Positions 50,868 to 60,300 of a DNA stretch of 64,000 nucleotides are shown here, piece by piece. A program made the position numbers and the translations under genes. Position 1 is the first letter of the stretch. Each line of letters begins with the position of its first letter. The stretch spans positions 1 through 64,000 of the forward strand of contig NZ_AUKC01000018.1 of the NCBI RefSeq assembly GCF_000424545.1, in the 5' to 3' direction. The stretch is from Butyrivibrio sp. NC3005 (GTDB lineage Bacteria > Bacillota > Clostridia > Lachnospirales > Lachnospiraceae). The notes under the pieces were generated by a model. It searched no databases and was not told the DNA's origin. It saw only the letters and a list, made by a program, of their open reading frames with translations.

Positions 50868-52466
50868 ATGAGTGATAAGAAAATTGCAGAAGAAATATCT
50901 AAACGTCGTACATTTGCCATTATTTCCCATCCTGATGCCGGTAAGACTACACTTACAGAGAAATTCCTTCTTTATGGAGGAGTTATTAATCAGGCAGGCT
51001 CAGTAAAAGGTAAGGCTACTGCTAAACATGCTGTTTCTGACTGGATGGAAATTGAGAAAGAAAGAGGTATTTCAGTAACATCTTCTGCGCTTCAGTTTAA
51101 TTTTGAAGATCATTGTATCAATATTCTTGATACACCTGGACACCAAGATTTCTCAGAGGATACATATCGTACACTTATGGCTGCAGATTCTGCAGTAATG
51201 GTTATTGATGCCAGCAAGGGAGTAGAGGCCCAGACAAAAAAGCTTTTCAAAGTATGTACAATGCGTCATATTCCAATTTTTACGTTTATTAATAAGCTGG
51301 ACCGAGATGCTATGGATACATTCGAGCTGATGCAGGATATTGAAGATAATCTCGGAATTGAAACATGTCCGATTAACTGGCCTATTGGTTCTGGACATAA
51401 TTTCAAGGGAATTTATGAAAGAAAAGAAAATGATATAGTAACTTTCTCTGGTACAGAAAAAGGAACTAAAGAAGGTGAAGAAAACTATATCAAAATGGAT
51501 AATCAGGCTGAGCTTGATGAGATAATTGGTGAAGAAGCACTTGAAAAGCTCAAGGGAGAAATTGAGCTCCTTGATGGGGCAGGTGCTGAATTTGATCTTG
51601 ATGCTGTTCGTCGAGGTGAACTTACACCTGTATTCTTTGGTTCGGCTCTTCAGAATTTTGGTATTGAAATTTTTCTTCATCATTTCTTGCAGATGGCTAC
51701 TCTTCCAACAGGAAGAATTTCAAATGATGAAGTTATAGATCCTGTAGAACATGATTTTTCTGCGTTTGTATTTAAAATTCAGGCTAATATGAATAGCAAA
51801 CATAGAGATAGAGTTGCATTTATGCGTATTTGTTCTGGAAGATATGACGCAGATAAAGAAGTTAAACATGTTCAAAGTGGTAGAACTTTCAGGCTATCAC
51901 AGCCACAGCAGCTTATGGCAGATGAGAGAAAAATTCTATCTGAGGCCTATGCTGGAGATATTATGGGTGTGTTTGACCCAGGTATTTTCTCTATTGGTGA
52001 TACTGTATGCATGCCAAAAGATACAGTTTGTTATGAAGGAATTCCAACATTTGCTCCTGAACATTTTGCAAGAGTTCGTCAGGTTGATACCATGAAGAGA
52101 AAACAGTTTGTTAAAGGTATTCGTCAGATTGCTCAGGAAGGTGCTATTCAGATTTTCCAGGAATTTAACACAGGACTTGAAGAAATAATTGTTGGTGTTG
52201 TTGGCGTTCTTCAGTTTGATGTTTTGAAATTCAGACTTAAAAACGAGTATAATGTTGATATCATACTCGAAAACCTCCCATATGAATATATAAGATGGGT
52301 AGATTCAGATGTGGATATGACAAATCTTGTTGGAACATCTGATATGAAGAAAATCAAGGATATGAACGATCGTCCTCTTCTTTTGTTTATCAATGAATGG
52401 AGTGTTGATATGACAATTAAGAGAAATCCGGGTCTTGAGCTTTCTGAATTCCGCAAGAATTCTTAA
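50868..52466 (+). CDS. prfC: Peptide chain release factor 3
   Basis: Translational GTPase that recycles RF1/RF2 after termination (532 residues). G1 is HPDAGKTTLTEK, then RGISVTSS (G2), DTPGHQDFSEDTYR (G3) and NKLDRDA (G4). The HDF/VEHDF start of domain II and the C-terminal RF3 domain with RPLLLFINEWSVDMT identify RF3 rather than EF-G. It is a single gene here; a copy of repeat A follows. Confidence 0.97.
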   Translation: MSDKKIAEEISKRRTFAIISHPDAGKTTLTEKFLLYGGVINQAGSVKGKATAKHAVSDWMEIEKERGISVTSSALQFNFEDHCINILDTPGHQDFSEDTYRTLMAADSAVMVIDASKGVEAQTKKLFKVCTMRHIPIFTFINKLDRDAMDTFELMQDIEDNLGIETCPINWPIGSGHNFKGIYERKENDIVTFSGTEKGTKEGEENYIKMDNQAELDEIIGEEALEKLKGEIELLDGAGAEFDLDAVRRGELTPVFFGSALQNFGIEIFLHHFLQMATLPTGRISNDEVIDPVEHDFSAFVFKIQANMNSKHRDRVAFMRICSGRYDADKEVKHVQSGRTFRLSQPQQLMADERKILSEAYAGDIMGVFDPGIFSIGDTVCMPKDTVCYEGIPTFAPEHFARVRQVDTMKRKQFVKGIRQIAQEGAIQIFQEFNTGLEEIIVGVVGVLQFDVLKFRLKNEYNVDIILENLPYEYIRWVDSDVDMTNLVGTSDMKKIKDMNDRPLLLFINEWSVDMTIKRNPGLELSEFRKNS

Positions 52467-52496
52467 TTTTCAAATTGAAAACAAGACTCTTTTAAG

Positions 52497-52575
52497 TTTT
52501 GTCATTTCGTTCAAAAAACTGTGCAAATTGGTTGTTTAAAAAGGTTATGTCCTAGACCAGTTTGCTACCTGAATT
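52497..52575 (+). repeat. Dispersed intergenic repeat A, copy 2
   Basis: Ungapped counterpart of 2411-2489. The bounding inverted repeat is GCAAATTGG (52523-52531)/CCAGTTTGC (52557-52565), with one G-T pair replacing the A-T/G-C pairing of copy 1. It fills most of the gap between prfC and the transglutaminase-like gene. Confidence 0.7.
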
Positions 52576-52608
52576 ATAGTTAAAAAACATACATAAGAAG
52601 GGCGGAAG

Positions 52609-53904
52609 ATGCTGAATAATGATAATGATAAAGATAAAAGAATAGATTTTAGCATTTGGAATTATTCTGTTCTTGTTGTCTTGCTTATAGGTGTGATTCT
52701 GGTACATAAATATACGCTACCTTCAGAAGGAATTTTGGGAACTTATAATCCTGAAAATCCATTTTTGGTTATTCGAGCTGTGCATACAAGCGTTGTTTCG
52801 TATCCGACAAATAAAGAAAAATTAAAAAGAGAAAAAATAGGTCTTACTGATGCAAAGATATCAGAAATCTGTAATTCTCAAAAGGCTTATTATTATTTTA
52901 ATTCATTGGATAAAAGAAAACAGAAACTGTATGCTGAGATTTATTATATAATGCAAAAGCGTGCAAAAAAAATTTATGTATCAAGTACAGATATTGATGA
53001 AATATCTGATATAAGGAAAAAAGTATTATTGGATCATCCGGAAATATTTTATGTTTCTGGATGGACATCTAGTACTAAGTATTCGCTTAAAGGTAAGATA
53101 AAGGCGATAGAATATTCTGATGACATTATTCTTTCGAATAAGCAGATACATGATTTATCAGTAAAAGCTGAGGATAAAGTTTCATCAATATTAAAAAACA
53201 TGCCAAACTTTGATACTGATTATGAAAAAGTAAAATATGTTTATGAATGTGTAATAGGTAATACAAAGTATGAATCTGATTCCAAAGAAAATCAGAATAT
53301 TTTATCAGTTCTTTTGTATAATAAGAGTGTTTGCCTTGGTTATGCCAAAACAACTCAATACATTCTTCAAAGACTAGGAATTGAGGCGATTACAGTGACG
53401 GGTAAGGCTAGCAGCCTTTCTGACAAACAGAAGATTATACCACATGCCTGGAATATGGTCAAAATAGATAACAACTGGTATCATATGGATACAACATGGG
53501 GGGATTGTGAAAATAAAATAGTGGCTAATATGGGAGACTTGTCACTGATTCTGTATTCATATCTATGTATGGATGATAAGACTATATTTAAAACTCATGT
53601 AAGAGATAATATTTCAGATTACCCTATTGCAGACAGTTTGCAGGATTATTTTTCAAGAGAAAACAAAATTTGTTCTTCTGTTAATTTGAATAATCTTTAT
53701 AAGGAGTTTGAAGATTTTCGCGAACGCAAAGAAGAATCAGTACAGATAAAGTATAGTAATGATGCAATTAAACAGCAGTTACTGGACAGACTTTCTAAGA
53801 ATTGCAATATATATCGAAAAAATGGCGAGGACAATGTCAAAATTTGTTACATTGATTTGAAAGATAATAATTGTCTTGTTTTTACAAGAGCTGTAAAAAA
53901 ATAA
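52609..53904 (+). CDS. Membrane-anchored transglutaminase-like protein
   Basis: A 431-residue protein with one N-terminal membrane helix (about 17-36) and an outside transglutaminase/papain-like domain. The triad is visible: Cys242 in SVCLGYA, His279 in HAWNMVKI and Asp294 in HMDTTWGD. Such domains in bacteria are usually proteases or peptide cyclases in the envelope, and the substrate is unknown. It has no relation to the housekeeping genes on either side and is preceded by a dispersed repeat, so it looks like an accessory insertion. AAGGGCGGA precedes the ATG. Confidence 0.85.
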   Translation: MLNNDNDKDKRIDFSIWNYSVLVVLLIGVILVHKYTLPSEGILGTYNPENPFLVIRAVHTSVVSYPTNKEKLKREKIGLTDAKISEICNSQKAYYYFNSLDKRKQKLYAEIYYIMQKRAKKIYVSSTDIDEISDIRKKVLLDHPEIFYVSGWTSSTKYSLKGKIKAIEYSDDIILSNKQIHDLSVKAEDKVSSILKNMPNFDTDYEKVKYVYECVIGNTKYESDSKENQNILSVLLYNKSVCLGYAKTTQYILQRLGIEAITVTGKASSLSDKQKIIPHAWNMVKIDNNWYHMDTTWGDCENKIVANMGDLSLILYSYLCMDDKTIFKTHVRDNISDYPIADSLQDYFSRENKICSSVNLNNLYKEFEDFRERKEESVQIKYSNDAIKQQLLDRLSKNCNIYRKNGEDNVKICYIDLKDNNCLVFTRAVKK

Positions 53905-53958
53905 AAGACCTTATATAAACAGTAACAAGTGGTACTATGCAAAATTCATAAAAAAAGA

Positions 53959-53964
53959 TATAAT
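53959..53964 (+). promoter_or_regulatory. -10 box before the asp23 gene
   Basis: A perfect TATAAT; the -35 region is weak (TATGCA, 17 bp upstream). It would start the asp23-nusB-xse-ispA-dxs transcript about 50 nt before the first gene. Confidence 0.45.
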
Positions 53965-54022
53965 TATGAAGAAATTGTAATTTTTGTCTATTATTATATT
54001 TTGGATAATAAGGAGAATTGTT

Positions 54023-54406
54023 ATGGAGAATACAAAAGATAACAGCTCTTTTGCTTTAAGAGATAATGCTGAAATCGGAAGTGTAAAAATAGCTAATGAT
54101 GTTATTGGTATGATTGGTGCATTGGCAGCGATGGAAATTGATGGAGTTTCTGCTATGGCTGGTAATGTTACAAGTGAAGTTTTAGAAAAGGCTGGTTATA
54201 AACGTCTTGCAAAAGGTGTTAAGGTACAGCTTAATGGAAAACAGGTAGGAATTGAGCTTTCATTGCTTATGGGATATGGATATAACATTCCTGCAACAAG
54301 TCAGAAAGTTCAGACACGAGTAAAGAATACAATAGAGAACATGACAGGTCTTGATGTTACAGATGTTAATGTTCGAATTGCTGGCATAACAATGCCAAAC
54401 AATTGA
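54023..54406 (+). CDS. Asp23/Gls24 family envelope stress protein (YloU-like)
   Basis: A 127-residue protein of the Asp23/DUF322 family, membrane-associated through partners in Staphylococcus and linked to envelope homeostasis. Core: GSVKIANDVIGMIGALAAMEIDGVSAM near the N-terminus, KGVKVQLNGKQVGIELSLLMGYGYNIP in the middle and the VRIAGI end. AAGGAG (54011-54016) fixes ATG 54023; the longer frame from TTG 53984 is not needed. It is placed before nusB, as in many Clostridia. Confidence 0.92.
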   Translation: MENTKDNSSFALRDNAEIGSVKIANDVIGMIGALAAMEIDGVSAMAGNVTSEVLEKAGYKRLAKGVKVQLNGKQVGIELSLLMGYGYNIPATSQKVQTRVKNTIENMTGLDVTDVNVRIAGITMPNN

Positions 54407-54474
54407 TTTTTCATAATAGTAACGACGGTAACAGTTTCATTGTACATTGAAAAGAAAGAGAAGATAAAAGAAGA

Positions 54475-54906
54475 ATGAGAAGAAGTGAAGAAAGAGAACA
54501 AGTATTTAAATTATTGTTCCGTGTAGAATTTAACCCTATGACAGATATGGCTGAGCAGGAAGAACTTTTTTCTGTTGACTATAGCGAATCTGATGATTTA
54601 TTTATTAATTCAGATGAGTATCGTTTATCAGAGGCTGATTCTATGAAGGTCAGAATGCGTTATGAGAGAATTGCAGAAAAGCTTCCTGAAATTGATGCTA
54701 TGATAAATGAGAAAGCTAAGGGATGGGATACATCGCGTATGGCTAAGGTTGAACTTACAATCATTCGTCTGGCTGTATTTGAGATATGCTTCGATGATGA
54801 TATTCCAACTGGTGTAGCTATTAACGAAGCTATTGAGCTTGCTAAGAAATACGGTCAGGATAGTTCTTCATCTTTTGTAAATGGAGTGTTGGCTAGATTT
54901 GCGTAA
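54475..54906 (+). CDS. nusB: Transcription antitermination factor NusB
   Basis: A 143-residue all-helical protein that binds boxA RNA with S10 for rRNA antitermination. The N-terminal [15 protein letters not shown] and the C-terminal [35 protein letters not shown] are diagnostic. The end overlaps the start of xseA. Confidence 0.96.
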   Translation: MRRSEEREQVFKLLFRVEFNPMTDMAEQEELFSVDYSESDDLFINSDEYRLSEADSMKVRMRYERIAEKLPEIDAMINEKAKGWDTSRMAKVELTIIRLAVFEICFDDDIPTGVAINEAIELAKKYGQDSSSSFVNGVLARFA

Positions 54907-56107
54907 GAATAAAAATGTTTATTCAGTTGCACAAGTAAATTTATACATTAAAGATATGTTTGAGCAGGACTTTCTCCTTAACAGTATTACTGTTAAAGGA
55001 GAAGTCAGTAACTGCAAATATCATTCCTCAGGACATATTTACTTCACACTTAAAGACTCATCTGGAGCTATAAACTGTGTGATGTTTAGAGGAAATAGAA
55101 AAGGACTTTCTTTTGAATTACAGGAAGGTCAGCAGGTTTTAGTTTCAGGTTCTGTGAATGTCTATATAAAAGGCGGAAGTTATCAGCTCTACGCCACGAG
55201 CATTTCCCAAGACGGTGACGGACAACTTTACGAAGAATTTGAAAAGTTGAAGAATAGACTAGAGGAACAAGGGATGTTTGCGCTTGAGTACAAACAAAAG
55301 ATTCCCAGGTTTATTCATACACTTGGAATAGTTACAGCTTCTACCGGAGCAGCTGTGCATGATATTATTAATATTACGACAAGGAGAAATCCTCATGTTC
55401 AAATAATATTATATCCTGCTATTGTTCAGGGTGAGGAAGCACCTGCAAGTATAATTAAGGGAATAGAGACACTTTCTTCAATGAACGTTGATGTCATGAT
55501 AGTTGGTCGTGGAGGTGGATCTATTGAAGACTTATGGGCTTTTAATGACGAAAATGTTGCGCAGGCAATTTTTGACTGCCCTATTCCTATTATTTCAGCT
55601 GTAGGACATGAAACAGATACTACAATAGCTGATTTTGTCGCTGATTTAAGAGCTCCTACACCTTCTGCAGCTGCTGAACTGGCTGTGTTTGAATGGGAGC
55701 GTTTTGAAAATGATTTGAGAGATTATGCATATACTCTCCATAATCTTCAGGAAAGCAGACTTGAAAAAGTAAGAAATAATGCAATCCAGAAGGCTCGTAC
55801 TCTTTGGGCACTTTCGCCCGTAATGCTGATACGTCAGCAAAAAATAAAAAAAGACGAGTATACTCAAAAACTGACTCTTGTCTGGAATCAGTTTTTGCAA
55901 AGATATAAAAACAGACTAAATCTTCAGATAGAGACCATGAAAGGTTTGTCACCGTTAAACAAACTTCAAAGCGGTTATTCTTATGTAGAGAACGCGGATA
56001 AGGTAAATGTTCGAAGCATAGAAGACGTAGTAAGAAATGATAAGATAAAAATACATGTTACCGACGGTATAATAAGTGCGACGGTAGATGATGTATCCAA
56101 GTCTTGA
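54899..56107 (+). CDS. xseA: Exodeoxyribonuclease VII large subunit
   Basis: Catalytic subunit of ExoVII, which degrades single-stranded DNA. An N-terminal OB fold ([34 protein letters not shown]) is followed by the nuclease core with [16 protein letters not shown] and [29 protein letters not shown] coiled-coil C-terminal region completes it. I favour TTG 54899 (402 residues) because homologues begin at this point and GGAG (54883-54886) lies upstream; ATG 54881 is the alternative. It is coupled to nusB by overlap. Confidence 0.94.
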   Translation: MRKNKNVYSVAQVNLYIKDMFEQDFLLNSITVKGEVSNCKYHSSGHIYFTLKDSSGAINCVMFRGNRKGLSFELQEGQQVLVSGSVNVYIKGGSYQLYATSISQDGDGQLYEEFEKLKNRLEEQGMFALEYKQKIPRFIHTLGIVTASTGAAVHDIINITTRRNPHVQIILYPAIVQGEEAPASIIKGIETLSSMNVDVMIVGRGGGSIEDLWAFNDENVAQAIFDCPIPIISAVGHETDTTIADFVADLRAPTPSAAAELAVFEWERFENDLRDYAYTLHNLQESRLEKVRNNAIQKARTLWALSPVMLIRQQKIKKDEYTQKLTLVWNQFLQRYKNRLNLQIETMKGLSPLNKLQSGYSYVENADKVNVRSIEDVVRNDKIKIHVTDGIISATVDDVSKS

Positions 56108-56200
56108 AAAGCATTTTTATAAGCTTCTGATGTAGGCATATAAAATGTTACAAAATAGCTTTGTGAAGGTGAAATTTGGAAGGAGAAGATTAGATTATAT

Positions 56201-56425
56201 ATGAATAAAGAGAATTCTTTTGAAAACATATCAATTGAAGATGCTTTAAAAATGGTTGATGAAACCATATCTTCTCTTCAAAAAGAAGATATCTCACTTG
56301 AGGAATCTTTTCGAAGGTATGAACAGGGAATGAAACTGTTAAAGTATTGCAATGATGAGATTGAACAAGTTGAGCAGAAAGTCATGAAAATCGCAGGTGA
56401 TAGTGAACTTGTAGATTTTGAATAA
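56201..56425 (+). CDS. xseB: Exodeoxyribonuclease VII small subunit
   Basis: A 74-residue helical hairpin subunit: IEDALKMVDETISSLQKEDISLEESFRRYEQGMKLLKYCNDEIEQVEQKV. Normal length. AAGGAGAAG precedes the ATG, 93 bp after xseA. Confidence 0.94.
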   Translation: MNKENSFENISIEDALKMVDETISSLQKEDISLEESFRRYEQGMKLLKYCNDEIEQVEQKVMKIAGDSELVDFE

Positions 56426-56451
56426 TAGATAGTCATTTAAGAGAGAACTGA

Positions 56452-56506
56452 TGCAAATGGTATTTGTTACTGATGCAGGTTTTATGACAGTAACCAGTAT
56501 TTTGCA
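56452..56506 (+). promoter_or_regulatory. Imperfect long hairpin before ispA
   Basis: TGCAAA..TATT..GTTACTG (56452-56472) pairs with CAGTAAC..AGTA..TTTGCA (56488-56506), giving about 17 pairs with small internal loops and a 15-nt terminal loop. No T-run follows; the ispA ribosome site begins a few bases later, so it could affect RNA stability or ribosome access. Confidence 0.45.
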
Positions 56507-56521
56507 CATATAGGTGGAAAA

Positions 56522-57460
56522 ATGGATACAGAATTATTTAAAGAAAAACTAAAAGAGAAAACAATCGATGCAGAGCGTATCGTTAAATTATATCTTCCAA
56601 AAGAGGAAGGCAACCAGAAAAAAGTTATAGAAGCTATGAACTATAGTATTCTTGTAGGCGGTAAGAGAATAAGACCAGTACTTATGAAAGAAGCCTATCT
56701 TATGTTCGGTGGCGATGACGAAAAAGTAATTGGTCCGTTTATGGCTGCCTTAGAGATGATACATAATTATTCGCTTATTCATGATGATCTTCCAGCTTTG
56801 GATAATGATGAATATCGTAGAGGGAAGAAAACATGCCATGCAGTTTATGGTGCAGGAATGGCTACAATTGCCGGTGATGGACTTTTAAATTTTGCTTACG
56901 AGACAGCTTTTAAGGCAGGTCTTTCTAATGCAAAGCTTACAGACTATGATGGAGAAGTAAATAACAGAATTCTTGCTGCACTTCAGATTTTAGGAAAAAA
57001 AGCCGGAATTTATGGAATGGTCGGTGGACAATGTGCTGACATTGAAGCCGAAAAACGAAAAGATCTTACAAGAGAAGAGCTTATCTTTATCCATGAAAAT
57101 AAAACAGGTGCACTTATAGAAGCAGCACTTATGATTGGAGCTTTACTTGCCGGAGCCGATTTCAAAGATGTTCAGGCCATGGAAAAAGTCGGAAGCAACG
57201 TTGGAATAGCTTTTCAGATTCAGGATGATATTTTAGATGTTGTAGGTGATGAGGCAACACTTGGGAAACCAGTAGGATCAGATGCCAAGAATGAGAAAAC
57301 AACTTATGTAAATCTATTTGGAATTGAAAAGTCCAGACAAGATGTTAGTAATCTTTCAAATGAAGCAGTTTCTTTGCTGAATGATCTTGCAAATAAGAAA
57401 AGTGTTGATGATCCATTTTTGAAGGATTTAATTCTTTCAATGATTAATCGAGTAAAATAA
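56522..57460 (+). CDS. ispA: Polyprenyl (farnesyl/geranyl) diphosphate synthase
   Basis: Trans-prenyltransferase of 312 residues. The first aspartate-rich motif is DDLPALDNDEYRRGK (near 92-106) and the second is QIQDDILDVVGD (near 236-247). LVGGKRIRPVL is the IPP-binding region. Short-chain synthases of this form make C15 (sometimes C10 or C20) products; farnesyl diphosphate for uppS is the likely role. It lies directly before dxs. Confidence 0.95.
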   Translation: MDTELFKEKLKEKTIDAERIVKLYLPKEEGNQKKVIEAMNYSILVGGKRIRPVLMKEAYLMFGGDDEKVIGPFMAALEMIHNYSLIHDDLPALDNDEYRRGKKTCHAVYGAGMATIAGDGLLNFAYETAFKAGLSNAKLTDYDGEVNNRILAALQILGKKAGIYGMVGGQCADIEAEKRKDLTREELIFIHENKTGALIEAALMIGALLAGADFKDVQAMEKVGSNVGIAFQIQDDILDVVGDEATLGKPVGSDAKNEKTTYVNLFGIEKSRQDVSNLSNEAVSLLNDLANKKSVDDPFLKDLILSMINRVK

Positions 57461-57514
57461 TAGACTCTATATACTTTTACCTGAAAAGACTTTGAGTCGG
57501 AAAGAAATTGAGTG

Positions 57515-59386
57515 ATGAAGACAGAAGTATTAAATAAGATAAAAATGACTGGGGATGTTAAGAGGGTTTCAGAGAATGAAATTCCGGAATTATCAAAAGA
57601 AATTCGAGAATTTTTAATCGAAAAATTGAGTGTTACAGGTGGTCATCTTGCATCAAATTTAGGTACAGTTGAACTGACTATTGCACTTCATCGTGCACTT
57701 AATCTTCCAGAGGATAAGATCGTGTGGGATGTAGGACATCAGTGTTATACTCACAAAATATTGACAGGAAGAAAAGATCAGTTTGATACCTTGCGTCAGT
57801 TTGGCGGTCTTAGTGGATTTCCTAAGAGAAGCGAAAGTGACACTGATAGTTTTGATACCGGTCATAGCTCTAATTCTATTTCCGTAGGACTCGGAATGGT
57901 AAAAGCCAGAGATTTAAGAAATGAAGATCATACAGTTGTTTCTGTAATCGGTGACGGGGCACTAACTGGTGGAATGGCATTTGAAGCATTGAATAATGCT
58001 GCAAAGCTTGAGACTAATTTTATTATTATTCTTAATGATAATAACATGTCTATTTCTGAAAGTATCGGCGGTATGTCCAAGTATCTTGCCAAGGTTAGAA
58101 CGACAGAGGGCTATTTGAATTTAAAGGCTGATGTTTATAACAAGCTTGATGGACAAAGAAGAGTTATTGAAAAAATCAGACATGTGAAAAATAATTTGAA
58201 ATCTTTCTTTGTACCAGGAATGTTATTTGAAAATTTAGGAATCACGTATCTTGGGCCAATTGATGGGCATAATGAGAAACTTCTTGAACAGGAAATCCGT
58301 GAAGCAAAGAAGCTGAAAAAGGCAGTTATGATTCATGTTTTGACAAAGAAAGGTAAGGGATATTCTCCTGCTGAGAAGCATCCATCAAGATTCCATGGTG
58401 CAGAACCATACCAGATTGAAAATGGAATTCCGCTTCATCATAGAAAAGTAGCTGCCTATCAGGATATTTTTTCAACCTGTATGTGCAAACTTGGCGAAAG
58501 AGATAAACGAGTATGTGCTATTACCGCGGCTATGTCAGACGGAACTGGATTAAAGAGATTTAAAAATATTTATCCGGATAGATTTTTTGATGTAGGTATT
58601 TCGGAAGAACATGCAGTTACATTTGCAGCTGGTCTTGCTGTTGGTGGTATGAGACCTATTTTTGCTGTATATTCTACATTCCTTCAAAGAGCTTATGACC
58701 AGATTATTGAGGATGTCTGCTTACAGAATCTCCCGGTTGTTTTTGCTATTGATAGAGCAGGACTGGTAGGAAATGATGGAGAGACACATCAGGGGATATT
58801 TGATTTATCATATCTTTCAAGTATGCCAAATATGCATATTATGGCACCTAAAAATAAGTGGGAACTTTCAGATATGTTGAAGTTTGCAGTGAATTTTGAT
58901 GGGCCTATTGCGATTCGTTATCCAAGAGGTGAGGCATATGCAGGTCTTGTTGACTGGAGAGAACCTATTGAAATTGGTAAAGCTGAACCGATTTTTGAAG
59001 AAGAAGAGATTTTGCTTTTAGCTGTCGGAAGTATGGTTGCTTCTGCGGTTAAGGTTAGAGATATATTAAAGAGTAGTGGGCATTCTTGCTCTCTTACTAA
59101 TGCAAGGTTTGTAAAACCAATAGATGAAGAATATCTAGTAAGTGCGACTAAGAAGCATAAGCTTATTGTTACAATGGAGGAAAATGTTCTTTCCGGTGGA
59201 TTTGGAGAAAAGGTAAGAACTTGTCTTGATCAGAACAGGTATAAGGGCGAGGTTATGCATATAGCTATTCCTGATAAGTTTATTACACATGGAAATCCAA
59301 ATGTACTTATGAAGATGTTAGAATTAGATCCACAGCATATAGCTGACAAGATTCTGGCTCATGTTGAAAGAAAAGAGATTGATTAA
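57515..59386 (+). CDS. dxs: 1-deoxy-D-xylulose-5-phosphate synthase
   Basis: Thiamine-diphosphate enzyme of the first MEP step, joining pyruvate and glyceraldehyde 3-phosphate (623 residues). The ThDP motif is GDGALTGGMAFEALNNAA, with GHQCYTHKILTGR at the N-terminus. The FDVGISEEHAVTFAAGLA transketolase region holds the catalytic glutamate, and AIRYPRGE lies near residue 468. I choose ATG 57515 over GTG 57512; the upstream site is weak. It overlaps tlyA by one base. Confidence 0.97.
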   Translation: MKTEVLNKIKMTGDVKRVSENEIPELSKEIREFLIEKLSVTGGHLASNLGTVELTIALHRALNLPEDKIVWDVGHQCYTHKILTGRKDQFDTLRQFGGLSGFPKRSESDTDSFDTGHSSNSISVGLGMVKARDLRNEDHTVVSVIGDGALTGGMAFEALNNAAKLETNFIIILNDNNMSISESIGGMSKYLAKVRTTEGYLNLKADVYNKLDGQRRVIEKIRHVKNNLKSFFVPGMLFENLGITYLGPIDGHNEKLLEQEIREAKKLKKAVMIHVLTKKGKGYSPAEKHPSRFHGAEPYQIENGIPLHHRKVAAYQDIFSTCMCKLGERDKRVCAITAAMSDGTGLKRFKNIYPDRFFDVGISEEHAVTFAAGLAVGGMRPIFAVYSTFLQRAYDQIIEDVCLQNLPVVFAIDRAGLVGNDGETHQGIFDLSYLSSMPNMHIMAPKNKWELSDMLKFAVNFDGPIAIRYPRGEAYAGLVDWREPIEIGKAEPIFEEEEILLLAVGSMVASAVKVRDILKSSGHSCSLTNARFVKPIDEEYLVSATKKHKLIVTMEENVLSGGFGEKVRTCLDQNRYKGEVMHIAIPDKFITHGNPNVLMKMLELDPQHIADKILAHVERKEID

Positions 59387-60288
59387 TGGCTAAGGAACGT
59401 TTAGATGTTCTCTTGATAGAAAGAGGACTTGCAACATCAAGAGAGAAGGCAAAAGCAGTAATTATGGCCGGAGATGTTTTTGTTAATGGACAAAGAGAAG
59501 ATAAGGCCGGAACAACTTTTGATGTAGATAAGATTAAAAGTTTGGAAGTACGTGGAACACAGCTTCCTTTTGTTAGTAGAGGTGGATTAAAACTAGATAA
59601 GGCAGTAAAGAGTTTTAATCTTAACTTTGATGGTTTTATCTGTATGGATATAGGAGCATCAACAGGAGGATTTACAGATTGCATGTTGCAAAATGGAGCA
59701 AGCAAAGTTTATTCTGTTGATGTAGGACATGGACAGCTTGATTGGAAACTAAGAAATGATCCAAGAGTTGTTTGTATGGAAAAGACAAATTTTAGATATT
59801 TGACCAATGAACAAATTCCGGAAAAGCTTGATTTTGCTTCTTGTGATGTGTCTTTTATTTCTTTAACAAAGATTCTATTGCCTGCAAGAAATCTTATTCG
59901 AGATAATGCACAGATGGTAGTGTTGATAAAACCTCAGTTCGAAGCAGGACGTGAAAAAGTAGGAAAAAAAGGTGTTGTAAGAGATAAATCTGTTCACGAA
60001 GAAGTAATTCATAAAGTTATCGATTATGCGGCACTTATAGGCTTTGAAATTTTGCATTTAGATTTTTCGCCTATAAGAGGCCCGGAAGGAAATATAGAAT
60101 ATCTTTTGCATATTAAAAAAGACAAAGAACTTTCTGAAAAAGCAATTGAAATGGACGAAGTTTCAAGTAATAGAGAGCTTTTTAATCTTGTAGCTACTAG
60201 AAGTGGCAAGTCCTTCGAAGAGGGGATTAATGACATTATCGTGAAAGCTGTAGATGCAGCACATGCAATGCTTGATACGGGCAAATGA
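59386..60288 (+). CDS. tlyA: TlyA family rRNA 2'-O-methyltransferase
   Basis: A 300-residue protein with an N-terminal S4 RNA-binding domain (about 1-60; ERLDVLLIERGLATSREKAKA) and an FtsJ/RrmJ-like methyltransferase domain. The SAM motif is MDIGASTGGFTDCMLQNGA near 83-101, followed by VDVGHGQL and IKPQFEAGR. Homologues methylate rRNA; some are annotated as haemolysins, a name I would not transfer. The start ATG overlaps the dxs stop (TAATG). Confidence 0.94.
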   Translation: MAKERLDVLLIERGLATSREKAKAVIMAGDVFVNGQREDKAGTTFDVDKIKSLEVRGTQLPFVSRGGLKLDKAVKSFNLNFDGFICMDIGASTGGFTDCMLQNGASKVYSVDVGHGQLDWKLRNDPRVVCMEKTNFRYLTNEQIPEKLDFASCDVSFISLTKILLPARNLIRDNAQMVVLIKPQFEAGREKVGKKGVVRDKSVHEEVIHKVIDYAALIGFEILHLDFSPIRGPEGNIEYLLHIKKDKELSEKAIEMDEVSSNRELFNLVATRSGKSFEEGINDIIVKAVDAAHAMLDTGK

Positions 60289-60300
60289 GTGAGATAAAGT

